Shown piece after piece: positions 9,501 through 18,196 of a DNA stretch of 64,000 nucleotides. The notes below the pieces were generated by a model. It searched no databases, had not been told where the DNA came from, and was given only the letters and a program-made list of their open reading frames with translations. The stretch covers positions 62,001 to 126,000 of the forward strand of contig CP073693.1 of the NCBI GenBank assembly GCA_018228645.1, read 5' to 3'. This stretch comes from Clostridiaceae bacterium Marseille-Q4143 (lineage in GTDB: Bacteria; Bacillota; Clostridia; Lachnospirales; Lachnospiraceae). The position numbers and the translations under genes were made by a program. Every line of letters begins with the position of its first letter. Within the stretch, counting starts at the first letter, position 1.

Positions 9501-9580
9501 ATTCTCTATCCTTTCTCATTTCATTCATTTGCCAGCGCTGTCTGCACTATCAATTCGTCTCCCACTTAAAAATTACGCAT

Positions 9581-9607
9581 AAAAAAAGCCGGATCTACAT
9601 CCGACTT
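9581..9607 (-). terminator. Riboswitch expression-platform terminator
   Basis: On the minus strand GTCGGAT-GTAG-ATCCGGC (one G-U pair) is followed by seven T. It lies between the cobalamin aptamer and the binding-protein gene. This is the expected position for a transcription terminator that forms when cobalamin is bound. Confidence 0.8.
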
Positions 9608-9694
9608 TCCTCTCACCTTTTTACACACTATCCCCTTAAAACATAGATTTTTCTAGGTAAGAATTATCTCGTCTTCCGCAAGAACTCTTTCTGA

Positions 9695-9885
9695 CAAAAA
9701 ACAAGCAGGTCTCCTGACTTTAGCATCCACACCCAAAGCACCTTCCCAGGAATCATCTCCCCAGTGGCATCTGCTCCAGGCTTAACTATTACAGTGACGG
9801 GATCGTTCCGGACTCTCACCGGATTCCCTTTTCATCGAATCCATCTTCGAACTTATTTTTTGCGGCTCGATTGCCGACCATATGA
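9695..9885 (-). promoter_or_regulatory. Cobalamin riboswitch
   Basis: Read on the minus strand the leader holds the conserved elements in order: AAAGGGAATCCGGTG, CCGTCACTG, AAGCC, then the B12 box GCCACTGGG (complement at 9760-9768). AAGGTG and the 3' arm AGTCAGGAGACCTGC follow. This is the class I adenosylcobalamin aptamer pattern. A promoter sits just upstream (9898-9926) and a terminator downstream (9581-9607), so cobalamin should switch the transporter operon off. The outer boundary is approximate. Confidence 0.95.
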
Positions 9886-9897
9886 ACATTTGGTTAT

Positions 9898-9926
9898 ATA
9901 TTCACACTTTCTTCACATTTTGTCAA
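9898..9926 (-). promoter_or_regulatory. Probable sigma-A promoter of the cobalamin-regulated operon
   Basis: The -35 box TTGACA (9921-9926) and -10 box GAATAT (9898-9903) are 17 bases apart on the minus strand. The predicted start lies just before the riboswitch, leaving no room for another leader element. Confidence 0.65.
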
Positions 9927-10047
9927 CGAAGCTTGTATTCTATTTCGTTATATCTTATCAAGATCATTCTGCAATTCCGCTTCGATTTCATCTGATTTCC
10001 GCTCTTTTTCCTCTTCTTTTTTCCTTTTAAAAAACTTAAAAATAAAA

Positions 10048-10083
10048 AATATCTCCATTTCTTCGCAAGAACATGGAGATATT
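10048..10083 (-). terminator. Rho-independent terminator after LysR gene
   Basis: AATATCTCCAT (10048-10058) pairs with ATGGAGATATT (10073-10083). On the minus strand the stem is followed by TTTTTTATTTTT. It ends the methyltransferase-LysR transcript before the riboswitch promoter. Confidence 0.85.
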
Positions 10084-10119
10084 CCATTTTAGAATATATT
10101 TTATCTTATCTGTTATATA

Positions 10120-11034
10120 TTATTCTTGTAATCTGCTTCGTACAAACTCCAGATAATGTTCTGCCCATCCATCCAGCGTCTCTCCCTGACGGCTGACGCA
10201 GCCAAACAGAATCGGTTCTTCTTCTCCGTAAAGTGAGTATCCGGGATATCCCCGTGATTCTTTTTCGCGGCTCAAATAACCACCGCTCACATTGCCAAGG
10301 TCTGTCTTTCCAAGCAGTTCATTCATAACATAGTCACTGTTAGTAATAACTGAGATCTTCATACGGTCTGTCGGTGAGATCCGGTCTGTCTCCTCCGTCA
10401 TCCTGCGCCCCAGTGTATACTCATCTTCATAACACTGCACCAGGCGTACCTCATCCAGTGCAATTTCCCCAATACCGGATTTTCCAGCCAACGGATGATC
10501 TTTTCCAAAATAAAGATATGCTTTCGTCCGTTTCAGTTCCTGAAAAATGAGTCCGGCACATTCCAGTCGGTACTGAAAGGATGGCATCTGCTCATCTAAT
10601 ACATAGACAAATCCAATATCGTCTTTCCCTGCCTGGCACCGTTCCAGTATTTCTTCCGTTCCCGCCGTCATTACATGATAGCAGACATCCTCCTGCCGGT
10701 GCTCCTGATAAAAAGCAGCAAAACAGGAAGCCATCCAGGAACTGGGATTCCAGGATGCCAGCAGTTCTTCCCCCTTGTCCATTCGGGAAAATGATTTTAA
10801 CTGTTCTATATTTTCTACGGCCCTGCTTGCATATTCATAGACACGCTGTCCTCTGGCCGTAAGCGTAATCCCTCTGCTCTGACGGACAAATACCGGAAAT
10901 CCCAGCTCATCTTCCAGCATGCGGATCACTTTGCTCACATTGGGCTGCGTCGTATACAGTGCTTCTGCTGCCTTACTGAATGATCGAAGCTGGGCACAGA
11001 CCACCAGGTACTGCAGCTGCTTGGTTTCTATCAT
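10120..11034 (-). CDS. LysR-family transcriptional regulator
   Basis: A 304-residue LysR protein with helix-turn-helix LQYLVVCAQLRSFSKAAEAL / TTQPNVSKVIRMLEDELG and a C-terminal effector domain. Its ATG overlaps the stop of the methyltransferase gene (ATGA), so the two are translationally coupled. It lies directly upstream of the cobalamin-regulated transporter operon and resembles the LysR at the operon's far end. A role in the same pathway is likely but not shown. Confidence 0.92.
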   Translation of the reverse strand: MIETKQLQYLVVCAQLRSFSKAAEALYTTQPNVSKVIRMLEDELGFPVFVRQSRGITLTARGQRVYEYASRAVENIEQLKSFSRMDKGEELLASWNPSSWMASCFAAFYQEHRQEDVCYHVMTAGTEEILERCQAGKDDIGFVYVLDEQMPSFQYRLECAGLIFQELKRTKAYLYFGKDHPLAGKSGIGEIALDEVRLVQCYEDEYTLGRRMTEETDRISPTDRMKISVITNSDYVMNELLGKTDLGNVSGGYLSREKESRGYPGYSLYGEEEPILFGCVSRQGETLDGWAEHYLEFVRSRLQE

Positions 11035-11822
11035 GAAGTATATCCTTCCTTATTAGGACAGACAGCTTTTGTTCCGCCCATTTTTACAGCGCTGACAAGA
11101 AACATCGGTGTAGACCCATAGTTTGCTTTTTCCGTTGAGTCCCAGACTCTCTCCCAGACCTTTTCATCCGCTTCTACTTCATTTCCAAGGCGGTCTCTTA
11201 ACACCTGTACATCCCACGCCGGACGCATGGTTCTGCTCATGGGAATCTGTCTTGCAATATCTTCCATGGCATCGATATCCGTGCAGGTATAATGGTCATC
11301 CAGATGAAGATTCTCTACCCGTTTCCGGTCCTCTTCGTATTCTTTTCTCTTCTCCTCATCGAAGAGATGATGATACCAGTTGGCATCAAAATTCAGAAGG
11401 CGGCCGCCTTTTTTCAGCACGCGCATCCATTCTGCATAAGCTTTTCCCGGCTCTTCCAGATTCCAGGTCAGATTTCTGGAAATGACTACGTCAAAGTATC
11501 CATCCGGAAAATCCAGTTTCTGTGCATCCATTCTCTGAAAATGGATACTGGAGGCAAGTGCCCCCGCATTTTTCTTTGCCTCCTCCAGCATAGCTTCTGT
11601 ATAATCTACTGCCGTCACATCATATCCTGCTTTGGTGAGCAGAATGGCAAAAAATCCAGGACCTGTTCCAACATCCAGAATCTTCAGCGCCCCTTCCGGC
11701 AGATGACGACGGATCTCGTCAAGCCATACCCGGTCCTGCCCGGTTGCCAGCTCATGCTGGTTCACCTGGGAATAGCCTTCCGCTCTTCCTGTCCAGTACT
11801 GTTCAATCTGTGATAATATCAT
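11031..11822 (-). CDS. Class I SAM-dependent methyltransferase
   Basis: A 263-residue protein with the SAM-binding motif I LDVGTGPGFFAILL near residue 50, motif II VTAVDYTEAML and a motif III region FDVVISRNLTWNL, as in UbiE/Methyltransf_11-type small-molecule methyltransferases. The ATG at 11820-11822 lies 8 bases after GGAGG and is a better start than the ATG two codons earlier. It is coupled to the LysR gene downstream. Its position next to a cobalamin-controlled importer suggests it could modify the imported compound or a metal ligand; this is inference. The acceptor is unknown. Confidence 0.88.
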   Translation of the reverse strand: MILSQIEQYWTGRAEGYSQVNQHELATGQDRVWLDEIRRHLPEGALKILDVGTGPGFFAILLTKAGYDVTAVDYTEAMLEEAKKNAGALASSIHFQRMDAQKLDFPDGYFDVVISRNLTWNLEEPGKAYAEWMRVLKKGGRLLNFDANWYHHLFDEEKRKEYEEDRKRVENLHLDDHYTCTDIDAMEDIARQIPMSRTMRPAWDVQVLRDRLGNEVEADEKVWERVWDSTEKANYGSTPMFLVSAVKMGGTKAVCPNKEGYTS

Positions 11823-11950
11823 CCCCATATCCTCCTGTGGGTCTCTTCAAAATACAGCCGGATTTTCATCTGCTTTCCGACCACTCATGATATCAGATTA
11901 GCACATGGTTAAATTCTTCACAAGCCGGGTGGGGGGTTATTTTTTGAAAC

Positions 11951-11981
11951 AAAAACAGCAGCAGAGGCTTCTCTGCTGCTG
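11951..11981 (-). terminator. Rho-independent terminator of the GLUG-protein operon
   Basis: An 11-bp perfect stem (CAGCAGCAGAG at 11956-11966, CTCTGCTGCTG at 11971-11981) with a GCTT loop is followed by TTTTTG on the minus strand, directly after the stop at 11996. Confidence 0.9.
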
Positions 11982-11995
11982 CAATTATTTACTGC

Positions 11996-14900
11996 TTATT
12001 CTTCTGGTTTTACCGTCTCATCATCTGTTTCTTTGGTCACTGCCGCCTCCGCTGCTGCTTTTGCTGCATTTCTTCGTTTTTGTCTTCTGATATGAAGTCC
12101 TACGACAACCAGAATTGCCAGTGCAAGCACTGCTGCTGAGATCAGGATCTCCACCCAGATATCCATGCGGTTCAGTACTACGATATATCCAGCAGAACTG
12201 ATCTGCGTATCGGATGAGAGATAACTTCCAATGGTGTCTGCTTTCTGTACTTCTCCCACGGTCTGATATTCTGCATCCATGGTCATCAGACTGTCTGCCA
12301 GACGGGTATCGTTCAGTACCCGCACAATTGCGTTTGTCCGCAGCGGCTGTGCCTGGGATACTTCATAATAGTATACCTTCTTCAGATAATATTTATAGAA
12401 CGGACTGTCATTATCCATATTGGCTTTTACCTGTGCCAGTTCTTCATCCGTTGCTTCTCTCACGGCAATCTTCGTATCCGGATAGAATTCGCCGCCCATA
12501 AGTACCGGCGACTTCTCTGCTTCTGCATCAGCTGTCAATGCCGGCATATAGGCACGATATACCGCATGAACCGTTACATTTCTGTGAATGGGACTCACAT
12601 CTTTTTCTTCCCAGTACACATATCCGTCTTTCGATTTCGGGAGGTCAGGATAGTTTTCCTCCGGAAGTTCATCTCCATAAGCAAATGTATTCTGCCAGAC
12701 TACCTGCTCTCCGTTCATGAAACGAACGGTAAACTGAGTGAAATTAAGAGGCATATTTCCAAGCTGAATCAGAGAATCATAGTCCATGCTCTCTGCCTCA
12801 CTGCTTCTGGTCACGCCATCCACAGCACCATAACCGTTATCTACAAAATAATTATCCTTTACAACTCCGTCCGCTTTTCCTACGACTGCACCGCTGGATT
12901 TTACATAGCTGTCCATGTCAAGATAAGAGCATACATAGTTGCCGCTGACATCTTCGCCTCTTCCGGCCACACCGCCTACATAACCATCTCCGCTGACTCC
13001 ACTTAATACATAACTGTCACGAATGGTATTGTCGCATCTTCCGGCAATTCCTCCGGCATATTTTCCACCATCAGTCAGAATATCCCCGTAGTTTTCCGCT
13101 GCCACGATAATTCCATAGTCTGCTTTTCCCACAATACCGCCGGCATAATCACCTTTTACCGTAATGTCCGCTGTATTGGAGCTGGAGAAAATGGCTGCCA
13201 GCACATGACGGGTAATACTGTCACTGTCATCCTCGTCATCATCCTCGCCATCGTTCTTATCCTGGAAGAACCAGGCAGATGCTTTCTGCGGATTTGTCTT
13301 CACAATGGCTCCCGCAATACCGCCTCCCTGGGTATCTGCATACACCTCTCCAGAGTTGGTACTGGAAATGATCTTTCCATCCCCTGCTGTGGCATCCGTC
13401 AGTTCAGATACATCGACATAAATAGATTTATCATCAATCCGGTTCTTCAGTTCATCCAGTGCATCAGAAACGGTTCCTCGAATCACATCAAACTGATCTT
13501 TCACCCGGTCAAGGGAATCTCTGACTCCATCGAAATCGGCATGAAGGGTATCGGATGTATTGTCCAGTGTATCAGAAATAGTATTTCCTTTCTGGCGCAG
13601 ATCATCCTTCATGGTATCCATTTCATCATCAAAGTCATCCAGAATGTCATCCAGTTCATCTGTCATCTTATCCATGCTTCCGGTGATGGATTTAATATCT
13701 GACATCAGCTGATTGGTCTGCCCCGGCATTTCGCCCAACAGACCTGCAATGGTGCTCATCTGGGTACGTACATCCTTGCTGAGTGCCTGCAGCTGCTGTA
13801 ATGCTGCTGTCAGTTCTGACGGAACCTGCACATCCGGAATATTCACATCCGGCAGTTTTGTTCCATCCGGCAGAGTAGTGGAAGTGACTACCCGATAAGT
13901 AACCGGTATCATTCTTCCGATGCTTGCCTGATCATTGCCGTCGCCTGAAGCACTGCTGTCATTGGAAGAACCACTGTCTGAACTGCTGTTTGCCGCAGGT
14001 ACCTCACCGCTGTCGTCAGACGCTGTATTGCTGTCTTCTGTGGCCGTGCTGCTGTCTCCAGACGCTGTATTGCTGTCTTCTGTGACCGTGCTGCTGTCTT
14101 CAGATGCTGTATTGCTGTCTTCTGTGACCGTGCTGCTGTCTCCAGATGCTGTATTGCTGTCTTCTGTGACCGTGCTGCTATCCTCAGATGCTGTATTGCT
14201 GTCTTCAGATGCTGTACTGCTATCCTCAGATGCTGCGCTGTCGGATCCAGTCTGATCTTCAGATGTGATCTGCGTATCCGCTGCCCCCGCATCCGGCGTC
14301 GGTGCTGCCGGTGTGACCTCATCCGGTGCCTCCTCAGGCAGATTCTCCTGATATTGCTTCAGATCGTCAATTGAGTCAATCCAGCCCTGAATTTTCTCTT
14401 CATATTGTTTGAGCAGACCATCCAGTTTTGCATTTCCCTGATCCACATAGGGCTTCAACTGTTCCATGATCTTTTCCATCTGGGCAATATCATTGGAAAT
14501 CTGCTCGATTGCCGTATTCAGCTGTTTGATCTTCACATCATACTGCATGCCATCGATCGTCTTCTTCATGGATTTTACATTGTCGTGGATGGCATCTTTT
14601 CCGTCACTTGCCATATCACTGTAATCATCCATATAACCACGAAGAGAATTTCGAAGGGTTTTCAGCTGATCGGACAGAAGATCTGCATTGTCGGACAGGT
14701 TATCCCCCAGTTTTTCGCCCTGATTGGACACATCATCGATGAGATCGCCCAGACGGTCCAGCTCATCAGAGAGCTCCTGGCGATAATCTCTGTCATAGGA
14801 AGATTCCTCATAAGGTTCCAGCACACCGGAAATACCGCCGACATTTTTGTGCCCGTAAACCACACCCTTATTAGCGCAGTAACTAAGACTGCCAAGCTGT

Positions 14901-15751
14901 CTTCCTACGATACCACCGGTAGAGCTTCCCAGACGCTCAAATCCAATGGTAGCCGTATTGGTACAATAGGAGATATCTCCGGATGAATTTCCGGCAATTC
15001 CTCCGGTCTCATTGGCTCTTTCATCTGCCGTAAGACCTGTCACTGCATTGGGAATGGAAATATTGACACTGCTTCCGTCTCCCTCTGCCTGTTTCTTTAT
15101 TTTCTGGTTGGTATTAATTTTACCGCTGTTGACACAGTCGCTGATGCTTCCTTCGTTTAATCCGGCAATTCCTCCGGTCTGCATCTTACCGTCAATCGCC
15201 GCCTCATTTTCAGAACGGGAAACAGATCCTGTCTCCTCATTTTTTCCCGTAATACCGCCAACTGCTGTCTCTGCGTTCAAAGTACCGCGTGTGATACAAT
15301 TTTCAATAGCTCCGGCATTGCTTCCTGCCAGGATTCCGATATTTTCCTGCTCATCTCCGCCAAGAATTTCTCCTTCTACGGTCAGGTTCTTAACCACTCC
15401 GTTTGCCGTTACGTAACGGAACAGTCCATAGTCGGACATTTCCTCACTCAATGTCACCCCAATAATCTGATGACCATTTCCATCAAAAGTACCGTCCATT
15501 ACCGGAAGAAACAGATTTTCGTAATTGGACAAATCAAGATCTGCATCCAGCCGGAACGTCTTCCCGGTAGAGAAGGATTCTGTCTTACAGTTCTCTGTCA
15601 ACAGGACAAAATCATCTTCACTGGTAATAGAAACGATACCAGGATCAGATCCTTCTGCCGCATATGCGGCAACATTCGGCTGAACAGCCAGCAGGGATAC
15701 AATAAGGCAGGAATCGATGATACGCCATGGTAAATTTCTGTTTCTTCTCAT
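11996..15751 (-). CDS. Large GLUG-repeat, coiled-coil surface protein with C-terminal membrane anchor
   Basis: A 1251-residue exported protein. A signal peptide ends near AYAAEG (residue ~33). Several GLUG-type motifs (GGIAGLNEGSISDC, GGIAGNSSGDISYC, GGIVGRQLGSLSYC) span about residues 120-310. A coiled coil follows (~310-480), then a Ser/Thr/Asp/Glu repeat (~503-587) and a second coiled coil (~640-780). More GLUG motifs (~800-960) precede a Flg_new/InlB-like unit (~1000-1065). One membrane helix near 1198-1220 is followed by a basic, Ala-rich tail; there is no LPXTG. Its start overlaps the stop of the MMPL gene (TAATG), so it is probably a partner of that exporter. Function unknown. Confidence 0.85.
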   Translation of the reverse strand: MRRNRNLPWRIIDSCLIVSLLAVQPNVAAYAAEGSDPGIVSITSEDDFVLLTENCKTESFSTGKTFRLDADLDLSNYENLFLPVMDGTFDGNGHQIIGVTLSEEMSDYGLFRYVTANGVVKNLTVEGEILGGDEQENIGILAGSNAGAIENCITRGTLNAETAVGGITGKNEETGSVSRSENEAAIDGKMQTGGIAGLNEGSISDCVNSGKINTNQKIKKQAEGDGSSVNISIPNAVTGLTADERANETGGIAGNSSGDISYCTNTATIGFERLGSSTGGIVGRQLGSLSYCANKGVVYGHKNVGGISGVLEPYEESSYDRDYRQELSDELDRLGDLIDDVSNQGEKLGDNLSDNADLLSDQLKTLRNSLRGYMDDYSDMASDGKDAIHDNVKSMKKTIDGMQYDVKIKQLNTAIEQISNDIAQMEKIMEQLKPYVDQGNAKLDGLLKQYEEKIQGWIDSIDDLKQYQENLPEEAPDEVTPAAPTPDAGAADTQITSEDQTGSDSAASEDSSTASEDSNTASEDSSTVTEDSNTASGDSSTVTEDSNTASEDSSTVTEDSNTASGDSSTATEDSNTASDDSGEVPAANSSSDSGSSNDSSASGDGNDQASIGRMIPVTYRVVTSTTLPDGTKLPDVNIPDVQVPSELTAALQQLQALSKDVRTQMSTIAGLLGEMPGQTNQLMSDIKSITGSMDKMTDELDDILDDFDDEMDTMKDDLRQKGNTISDTLDNTSDTLHADFDGVRDSLDRVKDQFDVIRGTVSDALDELKNRIDDKSIYVDVSELTDATAGDGKIISSTNSGEVYADTQGGGIAGAIVKTNPQKASAWFFQDKNDGEDDDEDDSDSITRHVLAAIFSSSNTADITVKGDYAGGIVGKADYGIIVAAENYGDILTDGGKYAGGIAGRCDNTIRDSYVLSGVSGDGYVGGVAGRGEDVSGNYVCSYLDMDSYVKSSGAVVGKADGVVKDNYFVDNGYGAVDGVTRSSEAESMDYDSLIQLGNMPLNFTQFTVRFMNGEQVVWQNTFAYGDELPEENYPDLPKSKDGYVYWEEKDVSPIHRNVTVHAVYRAYMPALTADAEAEKSPVLMGGEFYPDTKIAVREATDEELAQVKANMDNDSPFYKYYLKKVYYYEVSQAQPLRTNAIVRVLNDTRLADSLMTMDAEYQTVGEVQKADTIGSYLSSDTQISSAGYIVVLNRMDIWVEILISAAVLALAILVVVGLHIRRQKRRNAAKAAAEAAVTKETDDETVKPEE
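13990..14240 (-). repeat. In-frame minisatellite, ~42-base unit made of two ~21-base halves
   Basis: The coding strand repeats units translating as SSTVTEDSNTASED or SSTVTEDSNTASGD, with single-base variants, about six times. All three frames of both strands stay open over part of it, which reflects the repeat and not extra genes. It forms a flexible acidic linker between the two coiled coils. Copy number is likely to vary between strains. Confidence 0.85.
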
Positions 15752-18099
15752 TATTCTGCCCCTCCATTCGTCTGTGTTTCTCCACCGCCGATATTAATTC
15801 TTCTCTTGCGATAGGTCTTGTTAATGACTCCGTCAAATGCGTAAAGAAGCTGCGGCAGAATCAACATAACCAGTATAATCGAAGTCAGAGTACCAGTTCC
15901 CAGAGTCGTTCCAAGAGAGGCAATAACCGGGTTAGATGTAATCTGTCCGATCACAAATCCGGCAGATGTCATGATTGTTCCGGACGTAATAATCGTCGGG
16001 AAACTTTCATTCAAAGTTTTAATAATCGCCGTTCTCTTATCTACATTTTCTTTCCGGTAAGCCGTATAACGGCTGGTAATGACAATCGCGTAATCAATGG
16101 TCGCACCCATCTGAATGGAGCTGACAATCAGATAGCTCAAGAAAAACATACCCGTTCCGGTCACTGCCGGTATAGAGAAGTTAATCCAGATACTGGTCTG
16201 GATCGTTGCTACCAGAATCAGCGGGATGCTGTAGTTGGTAAAGGTAAATAACAGGATGATTGCTACAAAAACAGCAGTCATAATACTTACCATCAGGTTA
16301 TCCTGGGTAAAGGATTTGCTTAAGTCGTAATCACTGGTAGAATCACCCACCACATAGACTTCATGATAGTACTGATATGCAATATCACGGATCTGATCAA
16401 TCGTATGAAATACTTCGTCTCCCTCAATGGGTCCGGTGGTCATGACCAGCATACGGGAGTATTCGTCTCCCTCCAGCTGCTCTCTGGCATCCGATACGGT
16501 CTTATGCATATCCTGGATATCCTGGGAGAAATCTGCTGAGAAATCAAAAGTCTCATTTTCTTCCTCTCCATAAATAAAATCAATCATAGAGAGCAGCGGA
16601 ATTTCAAAATCATCAATGGAATTGAGGAACGCGCCGTATTTCTCCTCTTTCCATGCATAAAAACGATACAGCAGACGAATCGTATCAATGTCCATGTCCG
16701 TAATATCTGCCAGTTCCTGGGGTGTCAGAGAATCGGTTAATACATACTGTTCGTCGTCATCCACCGTTACGTTGGCAAGTCCCAGTGTCGAATCCACCAT
16801 AGGAAGGCTTTCTACTTCTTCCATAATCCGTGCTTCACTGTCGTAGTCACCCTTTGGAACAACAACCGCCAGCGTATTATCAAGGTCAAAGACTTTGGAA
16901 ATTTCCCTCTTGGCCGTCATGTATTCGTTCATCTTCGCTGATTCTACGGAGCTATTATCATAAATATAATTACAGTTAACAGAAAGGAAACATGCCACTA
17001 CCATGACAACCGCAAAAACAGGCAGCGTTACATGCCGTATGGCCAGAACGATTTTTCCCCAGAATTCAATGTTTGGTACAAAGCTTTTATGTAACGTTCT
17101 GTCAATCTGTTTCTCCCACAGCATAATCAGGCCCGGCATGAAACCAAATACAGAAAGCATACTCAAAAGAATTGCCTTAATCATGACACGTCCCAGATCA
17201 AGACCGATACCAAACTGCATGAACATCAGGGCCACCATACCTGCCATGGTGGTCAGGGAGCTGGAAGAAATCTCCGGAATACCTTTTTCCAGAGCACGTA
17301 CCAGTGCCTCTCTGGTGTTTACCTTTCCTTTTTCTTCCATAAAACGGTGAAACAGAATAATCGCATAATCAATGGCCATCGCCAGCTGCAGCACCGTTGC
17401 CACCGCATTCGTCACGAAAGATATATTATAGAAGATAAAGTTTGTTCCCATATTCAGGAGTGCTGCCATACCAAATACCAGCATGAAAATGGCAATCTCC
17501 ATATAAGTACCGGACGTAAACAACAAAACACCTACAATAATGATGACCGCGATTACCAAAATGACTTTCATGTCATCCTGCAGATCCGCTGCATCATCTT
17601 TATCGACTGTTGTATAGAACCAGGCATCATAATCTTTCAACGCAGTTCTTACATCTGCGATCGCTGCCTGGGCCAGACTGTCATCTTCCGGTGTCTCAAA
17701 GGAAATAGAATATAGAGCTGCCAGATCCTGATAGGAGTCTCTCATATCCTCACTGTTTGTGAACTCTTTTTCCTCGGTGTCATTGTTTTCATCATCCTCG
17801 TCTTCTTCATAAAAGTCCACAGCAGATACACCCTTGATGTCTTTCAGCTGATCTGCAATCGCTTTTGCCTGATCATATGTGACATTTTGCACCATCACCT
17901 TTGCTGTGCCAAAGGTGGTGAACTGTTCATCCATCACATCCAGACCAATACTCGTCTCGGTATCATCCGGAAGGTAATCCGTCAGTTCCTGAATGACATT
18001 AATATGACTGGACATGATCACGCTGCCAATCGCTGCAGCAATGAAAATGATCAGCAGAAACTTTCTTTTGTCTACGATAAATTCTGCCAGTTTTCTCAA
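15751..18099 (-). CDS. MMPL/RND-superfamily exporter
   Basis: A 782-residue membrane protein with the two-fold MMPL layout. A first helix (~14-33) and an extracytoplasmic loop rich in Asp/Glu (EEDEDDENNDTEEKE) are followed by helices ~177-330 containing AMAIDYAIILFHRFMEE. A second helix-loop half ends with QMGATIDYAIVITSRYTAYRKE and four more helices. The conserved ..DYAI.. motifs carry the proton-relay region of the family. The start is TTG at 18097-18099 with AAGGAGG 7 bases upstream. The TetR gene lies upstream on the same strand and the GLUG protein overlaps downstream. Likely exports a lipid, peptide or amphiphile; substrate unknown. Confidence 0.92.
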   Translation of the reverse strand: MRKLAEFIVDKRKFLLIIFIAAAIGSVIMSSHINVIQELTDYLPDDTETSIGLDVMDEQFTTFGTAKVMVQNVTYDQAKAIADQLKDIKGVSAVDFYEEDEDDENNDTEEKEFTNSEDMRDSYQDLAALYSISFETPEDDSLAQAAIADVRTALKDYDAWFYTTVDKDDAADLQDDMKVILVIAVIIIVGVLLFTSGTYMEIAIFMLVFGMAALLNMGTNFIFYNISFVTNAVATVLQLAMAIDYAIILFHRFMEEKGKVNTREALVRALEKGIPEISSSSLTTMAGMVALMFMQFGIGLDLGRVMIKAILLSMLSVFGFMPGLIMLWEKQIDRTLHKSFVPNIEFWGKIVLAIRHVTLPVFAVVMVVACFLSVNCNYIYDNSSVESAKMNEYMTAKREISKVFDLDNTLAVVVPKGDYDSEARIMEEVESLPMVDSTLGLANVTVDDDEQYVLTDSLTPQELADITDMDIDTIRLLYRFYAWKEEKYGAFLNSIDDFEIPLLSMIDFIYGEEENETFDFSADFSQDIQDMHKTVSDAREQLEGDEYSRMLVMTTGPIEGDEVFHTIDQIRDIAYQYYHEVYVVGDSTSDYDLSKSFTQDNLMVSIMTAVFVAIILLFTFTNYSIPLILVATIQTSIWINFSIPAVTGTGMFFLSYLIVSSIQMGATIDYAIVITSRYTAYRKENVDKRTAIIKTLNESFPTIITSGTIMTSAGFVIGQITSNPVIASLGTTLGTGTLTSIILVMLILPQLLYAFDGVINKTYRKRRINIGGGETQTNGGAE

Positions 18100-18121
18100 G
18101 TTTCTTCCTCCTTATTTAAAT

Positions 18122-18135
18122 GTTACATATGTAAC
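18122..18135. promoter_or_regulatory. Perfect palindrome, candidate TetR operator
   Basis: GTTACATATGTAAC is a 14-base perfect palindrome between the predicted MMPL promoter and its ribosome binding site. A GTTACAT half-site also lies just before the TetR start. This fits control by the adjacent TetR protein. Confidence 0.6.
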
Positions 18136-18155
18136 TTCATTTTATGCTGTATCGT

Positions 18156-18184
18156 ATCATAATATAGGAATTCGAAAATCACAA
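18156..18184 (-). promoter_or_regulatory. Probable promoter of the MMPL gene
   Basis: The -35 TTGTGA (18179-18184) and -10 TATGAT (18156-18161) are 17 bases apart on the minus strand, inside the spacer after the TetR gene. The palindrome lies about 20 bases downstream of the -10. Confidence 0.5.
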
Positions 18185-18196
18185 GAATTCTCATAT

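Noticed and set aside
9501..9694. Possible leader peptide between riboswitch and binding-protein gene
   Set aside because: No start codon with a ribosome binding site was found; the stretch is accounted for by the terminator and unpaired leader.
13990..14240. Regularly spaced repeat that could look like a CRISPR array
   Set aside because: Units are contiguous, in frame and encode protein; there are no unique spacers.
13909..14322. Open frames on both strands across the Ser/Thr/Asp repeat (137 and 106 codons)
   Set aside because: They arise because the repeat unit length is a multiple of three; the products are simple repeats without start sites and lie inside the GLUG protein gene.
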